From an uncultured Bacteroides sp. (lineage in GTDB: Bacteria > Bacteroidota > Bacteroidia > Bacteroidales > Bacteroidaceae): a stretch of DNA of 64,000 nt. Positions 9,198 through 18,764 of the stretch are shown in pieces; positions within the stretch are counted from its first letter, which is position 1, and every line of letters begins with the position of its first letter. Below the pieces are notes generated by a model, which had not been told where the DNA came from, searched no databases, and saw nothing but the letters and a program-made list of their open reading frames with translations. A program made the translations under genes and the position numbers. The DNA lies in NCBI GenBank assembly GCA_947074205.1, contig CAMTOQ010000005.1, positions 44,672 through 108,671 of the forward strand, read 5' to 3'.

Positions 9198-12098
9198 ATG
9201 AAACTACTTAAAAGATTATTTCTAGTACTGATGGTTGCGACACTCGTTGTCCCAGCTGCAGGCCAAGGTTTGAAGGCTTTCAAACTTAAGAATGGACTAA
9301 CAGTCTACATTTGGGAAGACAACACCAAGCCGGACGTATTCGGCATGGTAGGCATTAGAACAGGAGCCGCTAATGACCCCGAGCAATACACAGGTTTAGC
9401 ACACTATCTAGAGCATGTAATGTTTAAAGGAACGCAAAAGATTGGTGCACTAGACTGGGAGAAGGAAGCCCCACTCTATGAACAAATCATTGCTAAGTAC
9501 GATGAAATGGCGGATGCAACTGATCCTACTCAGAAAGCAGCACTCAGCAAAGAGATCAATGAGCTTACTATTGAAGCTGCTAAATACAGCTCAACAAGCG
9601 AAGTGTGGAATCTACTCGAAGGAATGGGTGGAAAAGAAGTGAACGCAGCAACAGGCATGGACTTAACATTCTACCATAATTCTTTTCCAGCTTACCAAAT
9701 AAATAAATGGCTAGAGATATCTTCACAACGTTTTATCAATCCTGTATTCCGCTCATTCCAACCTGAATTGGAAACAGTATACGAAGAGTACAACCGCAGC
9801 AAGGATAATATAGCCCGCACGCGAAGTGAATTTATTGATTCAAAGGCTTATGAAGGACATCCTTATTCTCGCTCTGTAATTGGTTTGGGCGAACATCTAA
9901 AGAATCCAAGACTCAGCCAATTGATAAAATTCTACGAAGATTGGTATACCGCAAACAATATGGTACTGATTATTGCAGGTAACATTAGTGCTGATAAGAT
10001 TAAAGGACGCATAGCCTCTACATTTGGAAAACTGCCTCAAAAAGAGAACCCTGCTCGCAAACAGTACGGCGACTTATCGATAAAAGGGCGTAAACAATAT
10101 TCTGCAAAAATTGGCAACTACCCATCTTCTTGTCTTGTATTTAATGGTGTACCTAGTGGACATGAAGATGAAATTCCTCTGCAAATAGCTTTAGATCTTC
10201 TAAGCAACAACAGTGGTACTGGCGCACTAGACAAGCTAAGTATAGACGGAGAACTAACCTTTGCATCTGCAAGATTGGAGAGCCAAAGAGAAGTCGGTAG
10301 AATTAAGGTAGATTTTATGCCACTTTACGACAATGCTCAAAGACGATATGAGTCGAACAAAAGTGCCGAAAAGAAGGTAACAAAAGCTATTCAGCAGATT
10401 GCCAACGGTGAAGTTGAAGACTGGATGGTCGATGCCATCAAACTCAATATGTGCCGTATATACGACTTATCAATGGAGTCGAATGAAAGTAAAGCAGAAT
10501 CTCTTCTTGAAGTATTTATCAATGAAACAGATCTAGGACATTTGTTGAACTACAAAGAAGAGGTGATGAATGTCAGCATTGATGATATTAAAAGAGTTGC
10601 AAAGACATATTTAAATAACGATTGCATTGCGCTATATATTGAGCAAGGCAAGGCCAACAAAGGCGAAAAGATAGAAAAGCCTGGCTATGCCAGTATAGAA
10701 TCACCGGTTGGACAACAATCACTCTATGCACAGCAGTTCAAAACAATGCCCATTGGACATGTTGAAGAAAATTTCATGGACTTTAACGAGGTTCAGATTA
10801 AAAACATCAACGAACGTTCAAAGCTATTATATGCTCAAAACAATGAAAATGAGGTATTCACACTGACACTTCGCTATGGTGTAGGGGCAAAAGAGTTTCC
10901 ACAACTTGAAGTTGCCGCTACTCTTATGAACAACGCAGGCATCATGGGATTGTGCGATGCGCAAGAGCTAAAGAAAGAGATGGGAAATCTAAACGTGACT
11001 TGCAATGTATCAGCGAGTGATGATTACCTATTTGTTACTATGCAGGGTTATGAGAGCAACCTTGTAGAAGCTTGCCAGCTACTATCGAGACAGATATTTA
11101 TGCCAAAACTAGACGATAAACAACTCAATCGTATTAAAGGTAACATTCTTGGTAGCCGCCAACAACGCAAAGATGATGTACAAACATTAGCAAGTGCTCT
11201 AAACCAATACCTAAGATACGGTGATCAATCAGCTTATATCACAGAGCTAACAGACAAAGAAGTTTACGAACTACAGATTTCTAGCCTAACAGGCGACATC
11301 AACCGTGCAGCCAACTACGAAGCAGAAATTTTCTATACAGGCGCTCTACCTTTCGAAAATGTGTATGACATATTGAGCAGCAATCTGCCTCTAGTAGCCA
11401 ATGAGAAACCATCTGTTTCACCTTCAGTTAAACCTATAAATGAGGTGAAAGAAAATACAGTTTATTTCTTGCCCAACAGCGATGCAGAGCAGGCACAAAT
11501 TTTCTTCTTTATGCCTACACTAGAGTATAATAAAGAGAATGATGTACTTATTGATGCTTTCTATCAGTATTTCTCAGGCTCATTCAATGGCCTTGTGCTA
11601 AACGAACTACGTGAAAAGCGTTCTATGGTTTACACCGCCTATGGTGCTGTGGCAAAACCCGTACTTCCTGAAAATCCATGTTATTTCGTAGGTCAGATTG
11701 GAACTCAAAATGATAAGGCTAATGAAGCATTGGCTCTGTATATGGATTTGATTCGTAATATGCCTGAATATCCCGAACGCATTGACAACGTTAAAAGCTT
11801 TTTGAAACAGGAAGCTTTGACCACCCATCCTGAATTCAGAAATAAAGCACAAACTTTTGAATATTACAAGCGAATGGGATATAACCAAGACCCTGCTATC
11901 GAGAATATTCCTAAAATAGAGAATCTTTCGTTTGAGGAACTGCTTGCGTTCTATAATGAGAATATCAAAGATCAGCCAATTGCCATAGGTATTATGGGTA
12001 ATCCTAAAATAATCAATCAAGAAGAACTAAAGAAGTTTGGTAAAGTAGTACGTCTCAATGAGAAGCGTCTATTCAATACTAAAGATACAATGTTCTAG
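9198..12098 (+). CDS. Secreted M16 family zinc metallopeptidase (two-repeat, insulinase-like)
   Basis: This 966-residue protein begins with a signal peptide (about 1-22, ending PAAGQ) and is predicted to act in the periplasm or at the outer membrane. The inverted zinc motif HYLEH lies at residues 69-73 (H69 and H73 bind zinc, E72 is catalytic). The third ligand is likely E196 or E197 in VYEEYNR. An insertion between motif and third ligand makes their spacing longer than in pitrilysin. Residues about 30-460 form the active half and about 530-950 an inactive half lacking HxxEH, the usual M16 clamshell in one chain. It stands alone with its own promoter box and terminator. The substrate is unknown. 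Confidence 0.92.
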   Translation: MKLLKRLFLVLMVATLVVPAAGQGLKAFKLKNGLTVYIWEDNTKPDVFGMVGIRTGAANDPEQYTGLAHYLEHVMFKGTQKIGALDWEKEAPLYEQIIAKYDEMADATDPTQKAALSKEINELTIEAAKYSSTSEVWNLLEGMGGKEVNAATGMDLTFYHNSFPAYQINKWLEISSQRFINPVFRSFQPELETVYEEYNRSKDNIARTRSEFIDSKAYEGHPYSRSVIGLGEHLKNPRLSQLIKFYEDWYTANNMVLIIAGNISADKIKGRIASTFGKLPQKENPARKQYGDLSIKGRKQYSAKIGNYPSSCLVFNGVPSGHEDEIPLQIALDLLSNNSGTGALDKLSIDGELTFASARLESQREVGRIKVDFMPLYDNAQRRYESNKSAEKKVTKAIQQIANGEVEDWMVDAIKLNMCRIYDLSMESNESKAESLLEVFINETDLGHLLNYKEEVMNVSIDDIKRVAKTYLNNDCIALYIEQGKANKGEKIEKPGYASIESPVGQQSLYAQQFKTMPIGHVEENFMDFNEVQIKNINERSKLLYAQNNENEVFTLTLRYGVGAKEFPQLEVAATLMNNAGIMGLCDAQELKKEMGNLNVTCNVSASDDYLFVTMQGYESNLVEACQLLSRQIFMPKLDDKQLNRIKGNILGSRQQRKDDVQTLASALNQYLRYGDQSAYITELTDKEVYELQISSLTGDINRAANYEAEIFYTGALPFENVYDILSSNLPLVANEKPSVSPSVKPINEVKENTVYFLPNSDAEQAQIFFFMPTLEYNKENDVLIDAFYQYFSGSFNGLVLNELREKRSMVYTAYGAVAKPVLPENPCYFVGQIGTQNDKANEALALYMDLIRNMPEYPERIDNVKSFLKQEALTTHPEFRNKAQTFEYYKRMGYNQDPAIENIPKIENLSFEELLAFYNENIKDQPIAIGIMGNPKIINQEELKKFGKVVRLNEKRLFNTKDTMF

Positions 12099-12121
12099 TC
12101 GATAGATCTTTCAAGAAAAAC

Positions 12122-12170
12122 AAAGCTCTCTTCATCTACTTTACGTAATGAAGAGAGCTTTATTTCTTTT
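12122..12170 (+). terminator. Intrinsic terminator between convergent genes
   Basis: AAAGCTCTCTTCAT (12122-12135) pairs perfectly with ATGAAGAGAGCTTT (12148-12161), a 14-base stem with a 12-base loop followed by a T-rich tract. It serves the M16 peptidase gene, and probably also the convergent TRIC-like gene that ends at 12190. Confidence 0.88.
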
Positions 12171-12189
12171 ATATATTATCAATGAAGCA

Positions 12190-12807
12190 CTACTCGTCTG
12201 CTTCACCTTTTAGGATAGGCAAACAAATATGGTACTTCACGGCAAAGATACGAGTTAGAAAGACACCAATACCGCTTATAATCTGAGTCAAAATTGGGTC
12301 GAGATGAAAGGAGTAACAAATCCAATAAATAACACCTCCTACCACACAAGCCATCGCATAAATCTCTTTCCTAAAAATAAGTGGAATCTCATTGATCAGC
12401 ACATCACGAATCACACCACCAGCAGCACCAGTTAGTGTACCCATCACTATCGCCACCCAAAAAGGAAAGCCCAAAGAGATACTTTTGCCTACACCTACAA
12501 CAGTAAACAAGGCCAAACCAATGCTATCGAAAACGAAGAAAGTATTATGAAGATGTATCAGATATTTGCCAAAGAGAATCACGGTAATCAAAGCTAATCC
12601 TGTACATATAAGATAAATTGGATCGAGCATCCATCCTGCAGTAACTCCTAGCAAAAGATCACGAATTGTACCACCGCCAATAGCAGTAACCAACCCTACT
12701 ACATAAGCACCAAACCAATCAAATCGTTTGGCCGAAGCCAGACGTATACCACTAATAGCAAAGGCAAAGGTTCCTATAAAATCTAAAATCTGAACAAACG
12801 TGGGCAT
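12190..12807 (-). CDS. TRIC / UPF0126 family cation channel protein (YicG-like)
   Basis: This 205-residue integral membrane protein has about seven hydrophobic segments arranged as two related halves. Each half carries the family signature: GGGTIRDLLLG (about 64-74) and GAAGGVIRDVLINEIP (about 131-146). The glycine-rich GGxxRD repeats are the hallmark of the prokaryotic trimeric intracellular cation channel family (formerly UPF0126), which conducts monovalent cations such as potassium in the inner membrane. Its physiological role here is unknown. It converges on the M16 gene across a shared terminator and is divergent from wecB. Confidence 0.9.
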   Translation of the reverse strand: MPTFVQILDFIGTFAFAISGIRLASAKRFDWFGAYVVGLVTAIGGGTIRDLLLGVTAGWMLDPIYLICTGLALITVILFGKYLIHLHNTFFVFDSIGLALFTVVGVGKSISLGFPFWVAIVMGTLTGAAGGVIRDVLINEIPLIFRKEIYAMACVVGGVIYWICYSFHLDPILTQIISGIGVFLTRIFAVKYHICLPILKGEADE

Positions 12808-12857
12808 ATCTCCTTATTTTTGTGTGCAAAGAAACAAATAAATTCCATGAGAAACTG

Positions 12858-12865
12858 TATTTTTG
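12858..12865 (+). promoter_or_regulatory. Candidate -7 box for wecB
   Basis: TATTTTTG fits TAnnTTTG and lies 24 bases before the wecB ATG at 12890, which implies a short leader. No -33 box is evident. Confidence 0.4.
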
Positions 12866-12889
12866 TTTTATAAATAACGAATACTAAAA

Positions 12890-13975
12890 ATGAGAATAAC
12901 CATTGTTGCAGGGGCTCGTCCCAACTTTATGAAGCTGGCTCCTATCATTCGTGCTATAGAAGTAGCACAATCCCAAGGAAAAACCATTTCCTACCGACTA
13001 GTTTACACTGGAAAGAAGGGGGACACAAGTATTGATGCATCACTTTTCTCTGATTTGCAGATTAAAGAACCGAATATTTATCTTGGAGTTGAATCGAACG
13101 ACTCAATTGAACTTGCAGCTCATATTATGCTTGCATTCAGAGATGAGATGAAGGAGCATCCTGCGCATGTTGTTATTGTAGTAGATGATTTAACCCCAAC
13201 TATGAGCTGTGCCATTGTGGCTAAAAAGATGGGTGCAAAGGTGGCCCATGTGGTGGCCGGCACGCGCTCGTTCGATATGACGATGCCTAAAGAGGTAAAC
13301 CGCATGATTACAGATGGTCTTTCAGATTACTTGTTTACAGCAGGAGTCAATGCTAATCGCACACTTACGCAATCGGGAACAGAGACAGAAAGTGTATTCT
13401 ATGTTGGTAATATCCTTATTGACAACATACGTTTTAGCCGCAATCGTTCGATTGAACCCATATGGTTCAACTCATTGGGGGTGCACAAAGGACAATACTT
13501 GTTACTTACACTCAACCGACGCAGTCTGCTCAACGATCCAATCACCCTAAGATTGCTACTCGAGAAATTAATAGAGAAAGCCAATGGAACTCCTATCATC
13601 GCTCCTGTTCACAACTATGTGCGCGATGCAATTGTGAAGTGTGGTTTGCCACATGATGCCATTCAGTTTTTCCCTCCTCAAAGATATCTTACCTTTGCCT
13701 TCTTGATGAACAATGCTAAAGGAGTAGTAACCGATTCGGGCAATATAGCCGAAGAAACCACTTTCCTTGGCGTGCCTTGCATCACTATTAATGACTATGC
13801 AGAACATCCCGAGACTTGGCGACAAGGTACCAATGAATTGGTAGGCGAATCTACAGAGAAGCTCGAAACAGCTATGACTAAGCTGATGAAGAACGATTGG
13901 AAAAAGGGGATTCTACCTGAGCGTTGGGATGGACGTACTGCCGAACGAATTATTCAGATATTGTTAGAAAACTAA
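12890..13975 (+). CDS. wecB: UDP-N-acetylglucosamine 2-epimerase (non-hydrolysing)
   Basis: The 361-residue cytosolic protein begins with the family signature GARPNFMKLAPI (about 8-19) and has the two Rossmann-like domains of the GT-B fold. Later motifs include APVHNYVRD (about 238-246) and TDSGNIAEETTFLGVPCIT (about 281-299), which bind the UDP-sugar. The enzyme interconverts UDP-GlcNAc and UDP-ManNAc, a precursor of capsule, O-antigen or other cell-envelope sugars. Length is near normal for the family. There are no other envelope-sugar genes next to it; a small DUF1232 gene follows after 42 bases and is probably co-transcribed. Confidence 0.93.
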   Translation: MRITIVAGARPNFMKLAPIIRAIEVAQSQGKTISYRLVYTGKKGDTSIDASLFSDLQIKEPNIYLGVESNDSIELAAHIMLAFRDEMKEHPAHVVIVVDDLTPTMSCAIVAKKMGAKVAHVVAGTRSFDMTMPKEVNRMITDGLSDYLFTAGVNANRTLTQSGTETESVFYVGNILIDNIRFSRNRSIEPIWFNSLGVHKGQYLLLTLNRRSLLNDPITLRLLLEKLIEKANGTPIIAPVHNYVRDAIVKCGLPHDAIQFFPPQRYLTFAFLMNNAKGVVTDSGNIAEETTFLGVPCITINDYAEHPETWRQGTNELVGESTEKLETAMTKLMKNDWKKGILPERWDGRTAERIIQILLEN

Positions 13976-14017
13976 ATATAAACATTTCGTTTAACAAAAC
14001 CCTTAAAACTGCTTTAT

Positions 14018-14404
14018 ATGAAAGACTTAAATCAATTACTAGAACTTGGCAAACAATGGTTTGGTGACAATTACGACAAGCTTCTGCCCAAGATTAAAAC
14101 GTATACAAAACAGGTAGGCCGCAAAGCCGCTAAACCACTTTTGGAAATTTATTTCGTGCTAAAAGTAGATAGTACTCCACGCTCCGAGAAGGGTTGGATA
14201 ATAGCAGCATTGGCCTATATTTTTGTACCTTTAGATCTGATCCCATTCCGCAAATTTGGATTATTGGGATGGCTTGATGATGGTGCAGCTATTGCGTTTG
14301 CCTATAACAAAGTAAAGAAGCATATCACCCCACAAATCAGTTTTGAGGTTGATCGCATGCTAGATTTATGGTTTTCAGAAACTCTTGTTGAGATTGTAAA
14401 TTGA
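14018..14404 (+). CDS. DUF1232 family small membrane protein
   Basis: This 128-residue protein contains the short DUF1232 (YkvA-like) motif. A hydrophobic stretch GWIIAALAYIFVPLDLIPF (about 59-77) includes the DLIPF core, followed by GLLGWLDDGAAIAFAYNKVKKH (about 81-102). It is probably anchored in the inner membrane by one or two segments. No biochemical role is established for the family. It lies 42 bases after wecB and is followed by a strong terminator, so the two genes likely form one transcript. Confidence 0.85.
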   Translation: MKDLNQLLELGKQWFGDNYDKLLPKIKTYTKQVGRKAAKPLLEIYFVLKVDSTPRSEKGWIIAALAYIFVPLDLIPFRKFGLLGWLDDGAAIAFAYNKVKKHITPQISFEVDRMLDLWFSETLVEIVN

Positions 14405-14428
14405 CAGAGACAAGGTATAATAAACAAT

Positions 14429-14466
14429 TAAGGGGCTGGCTATTTTTTTGATAGCTAGCCCCTTTT
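14429..14466 (+). terminator. Intrinsic terminator after the wecB-DUF1232 pair
   Basis: AAGGGGCTGGCTAT pairs with ATAGCTAGCCCCTT (one G-T wobble) around a T-rich loop, and is followed by TT and then GCAT. It lies about 25 bases after the DUF1232 stop. Confidence 0.82.
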
Positions 14467-14513
14467 GCATACTAAAACTAACACCTTGTAAATTAGCTCC
14501 ATAAACATTGGTT

Positions 14514-14644
14514 GGTGACCACGCCTACTCACCTCGCTGGCAAGCGCTTGTCAGCAAGGTAGCCACAGCTATCCACCACACTGACCACAGCTTGCTACCA
14601 AATACATATAAAACAGATGAGGTGCACTCGTCAGAATGCACCTC
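14514..14644. repeat. Run of four hairpins in an otherwise gene-free gap
   Basis: Four inverted repeats follow one another: GGTGA/TCACC (14514-14518 with 14529-14533), a 20-base near-perfect palindrome centred on AAGCGCTT (14536-14555), GGTAGC/GCTACC (14558-14563 with 14594-14599), and GAGGTGCA/TGCACCTC (14619-14626 with 14637-14644). The last could end transcription of the GH3 gene on the minus strand, though its T-run is weak. The density of structure, and a composition that looks richer in G and C than its surroundings, set the block apart. I do not recognise it as a known RNA. Confidence 0.5.
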
Positions 14645-14698
14645 ACAGTATAAGGCTTTAGAACTAATAGGCAACTGATTTATTGCCAATTATATTGT

Positions 14699-17038
14699 TT
14701 AAGGCTTCTCCGAAACACTCCACTCACGAGCTTGCTTACACTTCATCATCAATGATTGATTGGCCACCTGCACACGATAGTCACCAACTTCAATCACCCA
14801 CTTACCATTAGGAGCAACAAAAGCTAAGTCAGCAGCTTTTAGAGTCATAGTTACTTTTTGTACATCCCCTGGTTGTAATTCAATCTTATCAAATGCACGT
14901 AAGCGGCGAACATCAGGTGTAACACTAGCTACAAGATCCGATACAAATAATAAAACGCTCTCCTTACCTGCATAGCTACCTGTATTCTTCACATCGAATG
15001 TAAAGGTCAGCTCGTCCCATGGATCAAATTCTAACTTATCTACAGTTAAATTACTATATTCAAAATTTGTATAACTCAAGCCAAAGCCAAATGGATATTG
15101 CACCTCAGTTTGAGCATTGTAATCATATACACCATCCATTGTACCAGTGCTCTCGCTGGGCTTGTGATCGTAGGTTATTAGCGAATTTGGATATTTAGGA
15201 TAAGTATAAGGTAGCTTTCCACTTGGGTTAACATCCCCAAATAAAACATTAGCCAATGCGTCGCCGCCATAATTACCTGGAAGATATATATGGACAACAG
15301 CCTTTGCTAGAGGTTCAATCTTGCTAATAATGCGAGGACGGCCCTCATTTAAAACCAAGATAACAGGTTTCCCAGTCTTAGCCAGTGCCACTACTAACTC
15401 TTGTTGGTTATCTGAAAGATATAGGTCATTCAAATTACCTGGTGTTTCACAGTATGAGTTTTCACCTATACATGCAATAATATAATCCACTCCACGAGCA
15501 GCAGCAACGGCTTTATCAATAGTAGGCTGTAATTCTTCGTGATATTTCCCTGAATGGTTATAGGCCACACCATCGCTAAAAGTCACATTCTCTTTACCAA
15601 TCTTATTTTGAATAGCTTCTAATATAGTATTATAGTCGCCAGCATGTTTATCAGCAATTTCGCCTTGCCAAGAATACGACCACCCACCGTTGAGAGTACG
15701 CATAGAGTTTGCATTAGGACCAGTTATCAACACTTTTGCTTTAGACGATAAAGGGAGTATAGATGATTCGTTTTTAAGCAGTGTAATAGCCTCTTCAGCA
15801 GATTGCAGAGCTACTAAAGCATGCTCTTTACTTGCAAACTGAGGATATTCTTTGTAACTCCAATAAGGCTTATCAAATAGATTAAGACGGAATTTCATCC
15901 TAAGTATACGACGTACAGCATCATCTATTCGGCTCATTTTAACCGTGCCCTCATCAACCAATTGCTTTAGAAGAATACAGAATTCCCACTCATAAGGGAC
16001 CATAGACATATCAATACCTGCATTGATAGCTAAGGCAATAGCCTCTTTCTTAGTGGCAACAATCTTATCACGCGTATATAGATTATTGATATCACACCAA
16101 TCGGTTACAATCACACCATCCCAGTTAAGATCATCCTTCAACCATTTCTGCAGATACTTGTGACTAGCATGTAGAGGTTCACCATCGTTTACAGCCGAGT
16201 TTACCATCACCGACAATGCTCCGGCACGAATAGCCTGTACAAAAGGCTCAAAATGGCGTTCACGCATTTCACGTTCGGTAATCATAGAAGGGGTCCGATC
16301 TTTCCCTGAAACAGGTACTCCATAGCCCATATAGTGTTTAAGGCAGGAGGCTATTCTGTCTTCACCTATAAGATTGGGATTGCTTCCTTGGTAACCTTCG
16401 ACACATGCTACTCCCATCTGAGAAACAAGATACACATCTTCTCCATAAGTTTCCCAAATACGAGACCAGGTCGAGTTACGTCCCAAATCAAGAACCGGAG
16501 AAAAAGTCCAAGGAATATTTGATGCTTTAGTTTCGTAAGCAGTTATCTCTGCTCCCTTACGCACCAGCTCACGGTTGAAAGTGGCACCCATAGCTATCTC
16601 TTGCGGGAAGAAGGTAGCACCCATTGTGTAGGTAGCACCATGTATTTCGTCTACTCCATATAATGTAGGGATACCTATTACCTCGATCGATTTCTTTTGT
16701 AAAGTGGTTACGATCGTTTCCCACTCTTCTACAGTCTGAGCAGTATTAGCAGGTACATTTAAAAAAGACCCAACCTTATATTTTCCAATCGCCGAGTCAA
16801 GAAAGGCCTCATCAAACTGCAACGGTAGATAACTGCTTAGTGGAGTTTCGCCTTTTGATATCACATCAATCGTTAATTGTGTCATCTGCCCTATTTTCTC
16901 CTCTAAAGACATCTTTGAGAGTATACTCTCAATTTTCTGTTCAGTAGCTTTAGTTTCATCGGTAGCGTGCGAAGATTTATTGGGCGCACACCCAACAGCT
17001 GCTATTACTAAAGCAGCTAAAAACAAGTTCTTCTTCAT
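14699..17038 (-). CDS. GH3 beta-glucosidase lipoprotein (BglX-like)
   Basis: This 779-residue enzyme is a glycoside hydrolase family 3 member. It has an N-terminal lipoprotein signal (AAVGC, lipidated Cys at 17), a TIM-barrel domain (about 35-380), an alpha/beta sandwich (about 410-640) and a fibronectin type III-like C-terminal domain (about 690-765). The nucleophile is D313 in VIVTDWCD. K234-H235 of CLKHYMGYG and R228 of the preceding segment bind substrate. GH3 enzymes of this build release glucose from the non-reducing ends of beta-glucosides, usually in the periplasm. It could clear glucosyl ends left by glucomannan digestion at the nearby locus, but it has its own transcript and this link is only inference. 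Confidence 0.92.
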   Translation of the reverse strand: MKKNLFLAALVIAAVGCAPNKSSHATDETKATEQKIESILSKMSLEEKIGQMTQLTIDVISKGETPLSSYLPLQFDEAFLDSAIGKYKVGSFLNVPANTAQTVEEWETIVTTLQKKSIEVIGIPTLYGVDEIHGATYTMGATFFPQEIAMGATFNRELVRKGAEITAYETKASNIPWTFSPVLDLGRNSTWSRIWETYGEDVYLVSQMGVACVEGYQGSNPNLIGEDRIASCLKHYMGYGVPVSGKDRTPSMITEREMRERHFEPFVQAIRAGALSVMVNSAVNDGEPLHASHKYLQKWLKDDLNWDGVIVTDWCDINNLYTRDKIVATKKEAIALAINAGIDMSMVPYEWEFCILLKQLVDEGTVKMSRIDDAVRRILRMKFRLNLFDKPYWSYKEYPQFASKEHALVALQSAEEAITLLKNESSILPLSSKAKVLITGPNANSMRTLNGGWSYSWQGEIADKHAGDYNTILEAIQNKIGKENVTFSDGVAYNHSGKYHEELQPTIDKAVAAARGVDYIIACIGENSYCETPGNLNDLYLSDNQQELVVALAKTGKPVILVLNEGRPRIISKIEPLAKAVVHIYLPGNYGGDALANVLFGDVNPSGKLPYTYPKYPNSLITYDHKPSESTGTMDGVYDYNAQTEVQYPFGFGLSYTNFEYSNLTVDKLEFDPWDELTFTFDVKNTGSYAGKESVLLFVSDLVASVTPDVRRLRAFDKIELQPGDVQKVTMTLKAADLAFVAPNGKWVIEVGDYRVQVANQSLMMKCKQAREWSVSEKP

Positions 17039-17178
17039 AATATGATTTTAAATAATAGATTAACATATGATTAAAGGCAATTATACTCTTCGAAGATATT
17101 ATCTTTAAGACTCATTGACAAAATATTTAAGAAGAAAAATAAGGATTGAATGTAAATAACAAGGGTATAAAATGAGAA

Positions 17179-17212
17179 ACCCTGCGGAAAGTTATACATA
17201 CTACCGCAGGGT
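17179..17212 (-). terminator. Intrinsic terminator after the atpA-atpG-HdeD-like group
   Basis: ACCCTGCGG (17179-17187) pairs perfectly with CCGCAGGGT (17204-17212). On the minus strand it is followed by TTCTCATTTT. It lies about 27 bases beyond the stop of the HdeD-like gene, so it likely ends that transcript before the GH3 gene. Confidence 0.75.
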
Positions 17213-17238
17213 CTTCTACAATTTGATAGCTTTTTAAG

Positions 17239-17808
17239 CTACTCTATCTTTTGCTGTTCTCCTACAGGCTGAGCCTCTTCGGGTTTTACCTGCTGAATAT
17301 TACTAAACTTAAACATATTAATCAGTTCGGAAACTGCATAAATCAAACTAGAAACTCCTATTATCAAAAATGCAGTGTGAATAGCATCCTTTGGCGATAG
17401 TACCACAACAATACCAGCTATCAAAACCAAAGAAGGTATGATAAACAGAGCTCCGGGAATGCTTACCGATTTTCTAGCAGAAGTCAAAGTGGCAATTTGG
17501 AAGATGCCGGCCAATATAAGTATAAAGCCCAATAAGAACATAATGATATTGGTAAAGAAACTAGGCATAATGACTAGCCATAGACCAAATAAGAGGCTAC
17601 CCACTCCCTCGAAAGGCATACGAACAGCTGACGTGTTCTTCTTTGAACGGGAAGTAGCATAGCCTATCACCGAAATAATACCCGAAATTAGGAATAGAAT
17701 ACCGATAGTCATTACAATAAAGTTTGCCGCATCATTTGGCCAGATTACTAGGACTAAGCCTACAATCAGAGCGAAAAGAAAGCGCATCATGGGATAATTT
17801 GTTTTCAT
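17239..17808 (-). CDS. HdeD / DUF308 family membrane protein
   Basis: This 189-residue protein has six hydrophobic segments arranged as three related pairs. Motifs such as GILFLISGIISVIGY (about 36-50) and LLFGLWLVIMPSFFTNIIMFLLGFILILAG are typical of the DUF308/HdeD family. The E. coli namesake is linked to acid resistance, but most homologues have no known function. A short charged tail follows the last membrane segment. It lies 37 bases after atpG on the same strand and is probably co-transcribed with the two F-ATPase genes. A functional tie to the ATPase is not established. Confidence 0.82.
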   Translation of the reverse strand: MKTNYPMMRFLFALIVGLVLVIWPNDAANFIVMTIGILFLISGIISVIGYATSRSKKNTSAVRMPFEGVGSLLFGLWLVIMPSFFTNIIMFLLGFILILAGIFQIATLTSARKSVSIPGALFIIPSLVLIAGIVVVLSPKDAIHTAFLIIGVSSLIYAVSELINMFKFSNIQQVKPEEAQPVGEQQKIE

Positions 17809-17845
17809 AAATTACACTGTTATTTTTAGTTTGTATCAATAATAA

Positions 17846-18733
17846 TCATCGCATAGAGCCACCAATTATATCAAGTAACTCATTTGTAATGGCCTGCTGT
17901 CTACCCTTATTGTATTGTTTAGTCAAATCTTGAATCAAGTCATTGGCATTATCAGTAGCATTCTGCATAGCTATCATCCGCGAGGCTTGCTCGGAAACAT
18001 ACGAGTCTACTAAAGCAGTGTACATCTTATGATATAACACCTGCGGTAGCAGGTTCGAGATTAACTCTTCCACAGAAGGCTCGACAATATAGTCATTTAT
18101 TATAGATTTCATGTCATCTTCTGTCTTTTCTTCCTCCTTTTCAATCTCAGCAAGATCAATCGGCAAGAAATTTTCACGTAAAACATCTTGCTGTGTCAAA
18201 GATCTATGATGGTGATAAATCAGCTCCACACGATCGATATCTTTGGATACAAACAGTTCCATTAGATGATTGGCTAATACAGTCGATTCCTCATAGCTTG
18301 GTTTATCGGCCAAATGCTGGTAACTACCCTCAGCTTTGAATCCCATTTTAACAACAGCATCTTCAATCTTTCTACCGATAGGATAAATCAAGATATTATC
18401 TTGTCCTAACTTGCGATATTCGCCTATAAGATGAAGAAATGTCTTGATGATGTTCGAATTGAATGCGCCACACAGAGAGCTATTAGAAGAAAATAACACT
18501 AAAGCCACTCGTTTCACGGTGCGCAACTCAACATAAGGCGATTCAATATCGAGATCACCACGTAAAAAACTTCGCAATATCTTATCTAGTTGCCTTTGAT
18601 AAGGCACCATATTCTCTATAAGACTTTCGGCCCTATGCAGCTTAACCGAAGAAACCATCTTCATGGCCGAAGTGATTTTCAACGTACTCTGTACGGAGTT
18701 GATGCGGCTTCTTACTTCTCTCAATGATGCCAT
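17846..18733 (-). CDS. atpG: F-type ATP synthase gamma subunit
   Basis: This 295-residue protein is the gamma subunit, the rotating shaft of F1. Hallmarks are the N-terminal helix SLREVRSRINSVQSTLKITSAMKMVS (residues 2-27 region), the central segment SSNSSLCGAFNSN (about 82-94), and the C-terminal helix ending SRMIAMQNATDNANDLIQDL and ITNELLDIIGGS. The charged insert rich in Glu and Lys (about 195-215) is common in Bacteroidota. It follows atpA by 31 bases. The usual next partners, beta and epsilon, are not present in this locus. Confidence 0.95.
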   Translation of the reverse strand: MASLREVRSRINSVQSTLKITSAMKMVSSVKLHRAESLIENMVPYQRQLDKILRSFLRGDLDIESPYVELRTVKRVALVLFSSNSSLCGAFNSNIIKTFLHLIGEYRKLGQDNILIYPIGRKIEDAVVKMGFKAEGSYQHLADKPSYEESTVLANHLMELFVSKDIDRVELIYHHHRSLTQQDVLRENFLPIDLAEIEKEEEKTEDDMKSIINDYIVEPSVEELISNLLPQVLYHKMYTALVDSYVSEQASRMIAMQNATDNANDLIQDLTKQYNKGRQQAITNELLDIIGGSMR

Positions 18734-18764
18734 AATCTTCTATACTTTAAAACTGCATTTATAC

